DNA of 64,000 bases. Source: Maribacter algicola (lineage in GTDB: Bacteria > Bacteroidota > Bacteroidia > Flavobacteriales > Flavobacteriaceae). The notes under the pieces were generated by a model. That model was not told the origin of the DNA. It worked only from the letters and a program-made list of their open reading frames with translations, and searched no databases. Position 1 is the first letter of the stretch. Each line of letters starts with the position of its first letter. This document shows, piece after piece, positions 63,237 through 64,000 of the stretch. Made by a program: the position numbers and the translations under genes. The stretch spans positions 930,001-994,000 of the forward strand of contig NZ_QUSX01000002.1 in assembly GCF_003933245.1 (NCBI RefSeq), written 5' to 3'.

Positions 63237-64000
63237 TCTTACGGATGAGGTAAAGTTAAATACGATAGAGGAAGCTATTGAGGATATCAGAAATGGCAAG
63301 GTAATCATCGTTGTGGATGATGAAAACCGTGAGAACGAAGGTGATTTTTTAGCGGCAGCCGAATTGACAACCCCAGAGACCATAAACTTTATGGCCACAC
63401 ATGGTAGAGGCCTCATCTGTGCGCCATTGACCGAAGGCAGATGCGAGTATCTTGGTCTGCATCGTATGGTAAACAACAATACAGATCCTTTAGAAACCGC
63501 GTTTACCGTTTCCATTGATTTACGGGGGCAAGGGGTTACAACCGGTATCTCCGCATCCGATCGGGCTAAAACTGTGTGCGCCCTCACCGATGACAGCATC
63601 AAGTCCCATGATTTTGCAAGACCTGGACATATATTTCCTTTAGTTGCCAAGGAAGGGGGAGTACTGAGGAGGACCGGACATACGGAGGCGGCCATAGATT
63701 TTGCCCGCTTGGCGGGATTAAAACCTGCAGGGGTCATCGTTGAAATCATGAACGAAGATGGAAGTATGGCCAGACTCCCACAATTAATGGAAGTTGCCAA
63801 AAGGTTCGACTTAAAAATCGTTTCCATAGAGGATTTGGTAGCCTATAGAATGGAGCACGATAGCCTCATCCAAAAAGAACTTGATTTTCCAATTACCACA
63901 AGGTTTGGAGAATACAGGCTTAGGGCTTACAAACAAACTACCAATAATCACATTCATCTCGCCTTAACAAAAGGTTCCTGGGGCCTAGGGGATAAGGTGC
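63217..64000 (+). CDS. ribB: 3,4-dihydroxy-2-butanone-4-phosphate synthase, probably RibBA-type (3' end beyond window)
   Basis: Open to the right edge, at least 261 residues; starts at 63217 or 63226 (MTANLTDEVKLNTIEEA), overlapping the end of the LptF/G gene. RibB motifs are DDENRENEGDF (acidic metal site), TGISASDRAKTV, and GHIFPLVAKEGGVLRRTGHTEA. The visible continuation TTRFGEYRLRAYKQTTNNHIHLAL corresponds to the N-terminal part of a GTP cyclohydrolase II domain, so this is likely the RibBA fusion; whether its zinc cysteines persist lies outside the window. Riboflavin pathway. Confidence 0.9.
   Translation, partial: MEIMTANLTDEVKLNTIEEAIEDIRNGKVIIVVDDENRENEGDFLAAAELTTPETINFMATHGRGLICAPLTEGRCEYLGLHRMVNNNTDPLETAFTVSIDLRGQGVTTGISASDRAKTVCALTDDSIKSHDFARPGHIFPLVAKEGGVLRRTGHTEAAIDFARLAGLKPAGVIVEIMNEDGSMARLPQLMEVAKRFDLKIVSIEDLVAYRMEHDSLIQKELDFPITTRFGEYRLRAYKQTTNNHIHLALTKGSWGLGDKV

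Noticed and set aside
63195..63827. A 210-residue frame on the - strand opposite ribB
   Set aside because: The + strand encodes clear RibB motifs; the minus frame has none and crosses the LptF/G gene end.

Overview
The window looks like a chromosomal segment of a marine-type Flavobacteriaceae (Bacteroidota). Supporting signs are moderate A+T content, few Shine-Dalgarno sites, an STN-type TonB receptor followed by DUF4249 lipoproteins, a DUF6526-type protein, E. coli-length class II IlvC, the FtsK-LolA-LptF/G-RibB order, and intergenic repeats built on TCGA..GAGCG cores. The genus cannot be fixed from the sequence. No rRNA, tRNA, phage, insertion sequence with a transposase, or CRISPR array was seen.

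Layout. 0-8.4 kb: membrane-anchored glutamate-synthase-like enzyme, OmpA-like protein, small membrane-anchored protein, a patatin/M1-peptidase pair (minus) and recG. 8.5-13.4 kb: leucine operon leuC-leuD-leuA-type-leuB, closed by a terminator. 13.4-16.3 kb: serine hydrolase, MFS exporter and a 135-bp MITE-like palindrome. 16.3-25.7 kb (minus): one long branched-chain amino acid operon ilvD-ilvB-methyltransferase-ilvN-ilvC-ilvA-gapN. 25.7-29.3 kb (minus): 5-oxoprolinase pxpABC behind a divergent NRAMP-fold transporter. 29.4-34.2 kb: small accessory genes, a Tat-exported aminotransferase and dense intergenic repeats. 34.2-43.1 kb (minus): TonB receptor, two DUF4249 lipoproteins, a secreted protein with a plug-like segment, and comM. 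43.2-50.9 kb (minus): penicillin acylase, dsbD, tilS, pabB and an FMN reductase. 51-54 kb: YeiB-like membrane protein, double CDGSH protein, lpdA. 54-57.5 kb: Lrp regulator divergent from a Cys/Met PLP enzyme and an NhaC-family transporter. 57.6-64 kb: tpx-dgkA-ftsK-lolA-lptF/G-ribB(A), running off the right edge.

Most interesting point. Upstream of ilvD, at 25553-25723 on the minus strand, there is what reads as a complete ribosome-dependent transcription attenuator: a candidate promoter, an 18-residue leader peptide with eight Ile/Val codons, a 10-bp early helix, a 12-of-13-bp antiterminator, and a perfect 13-bp terminator with a U-tract. It would set expression of the whole ilv operon by Ile/Val charging. 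That operon also carries a methyltransferase and an NADPH-producing GapN, which could feed IlvC. A second candidate system is the TonB receptor/DUF4249/plug-like operon. All functional statements come from motifs and gene order read by eye.
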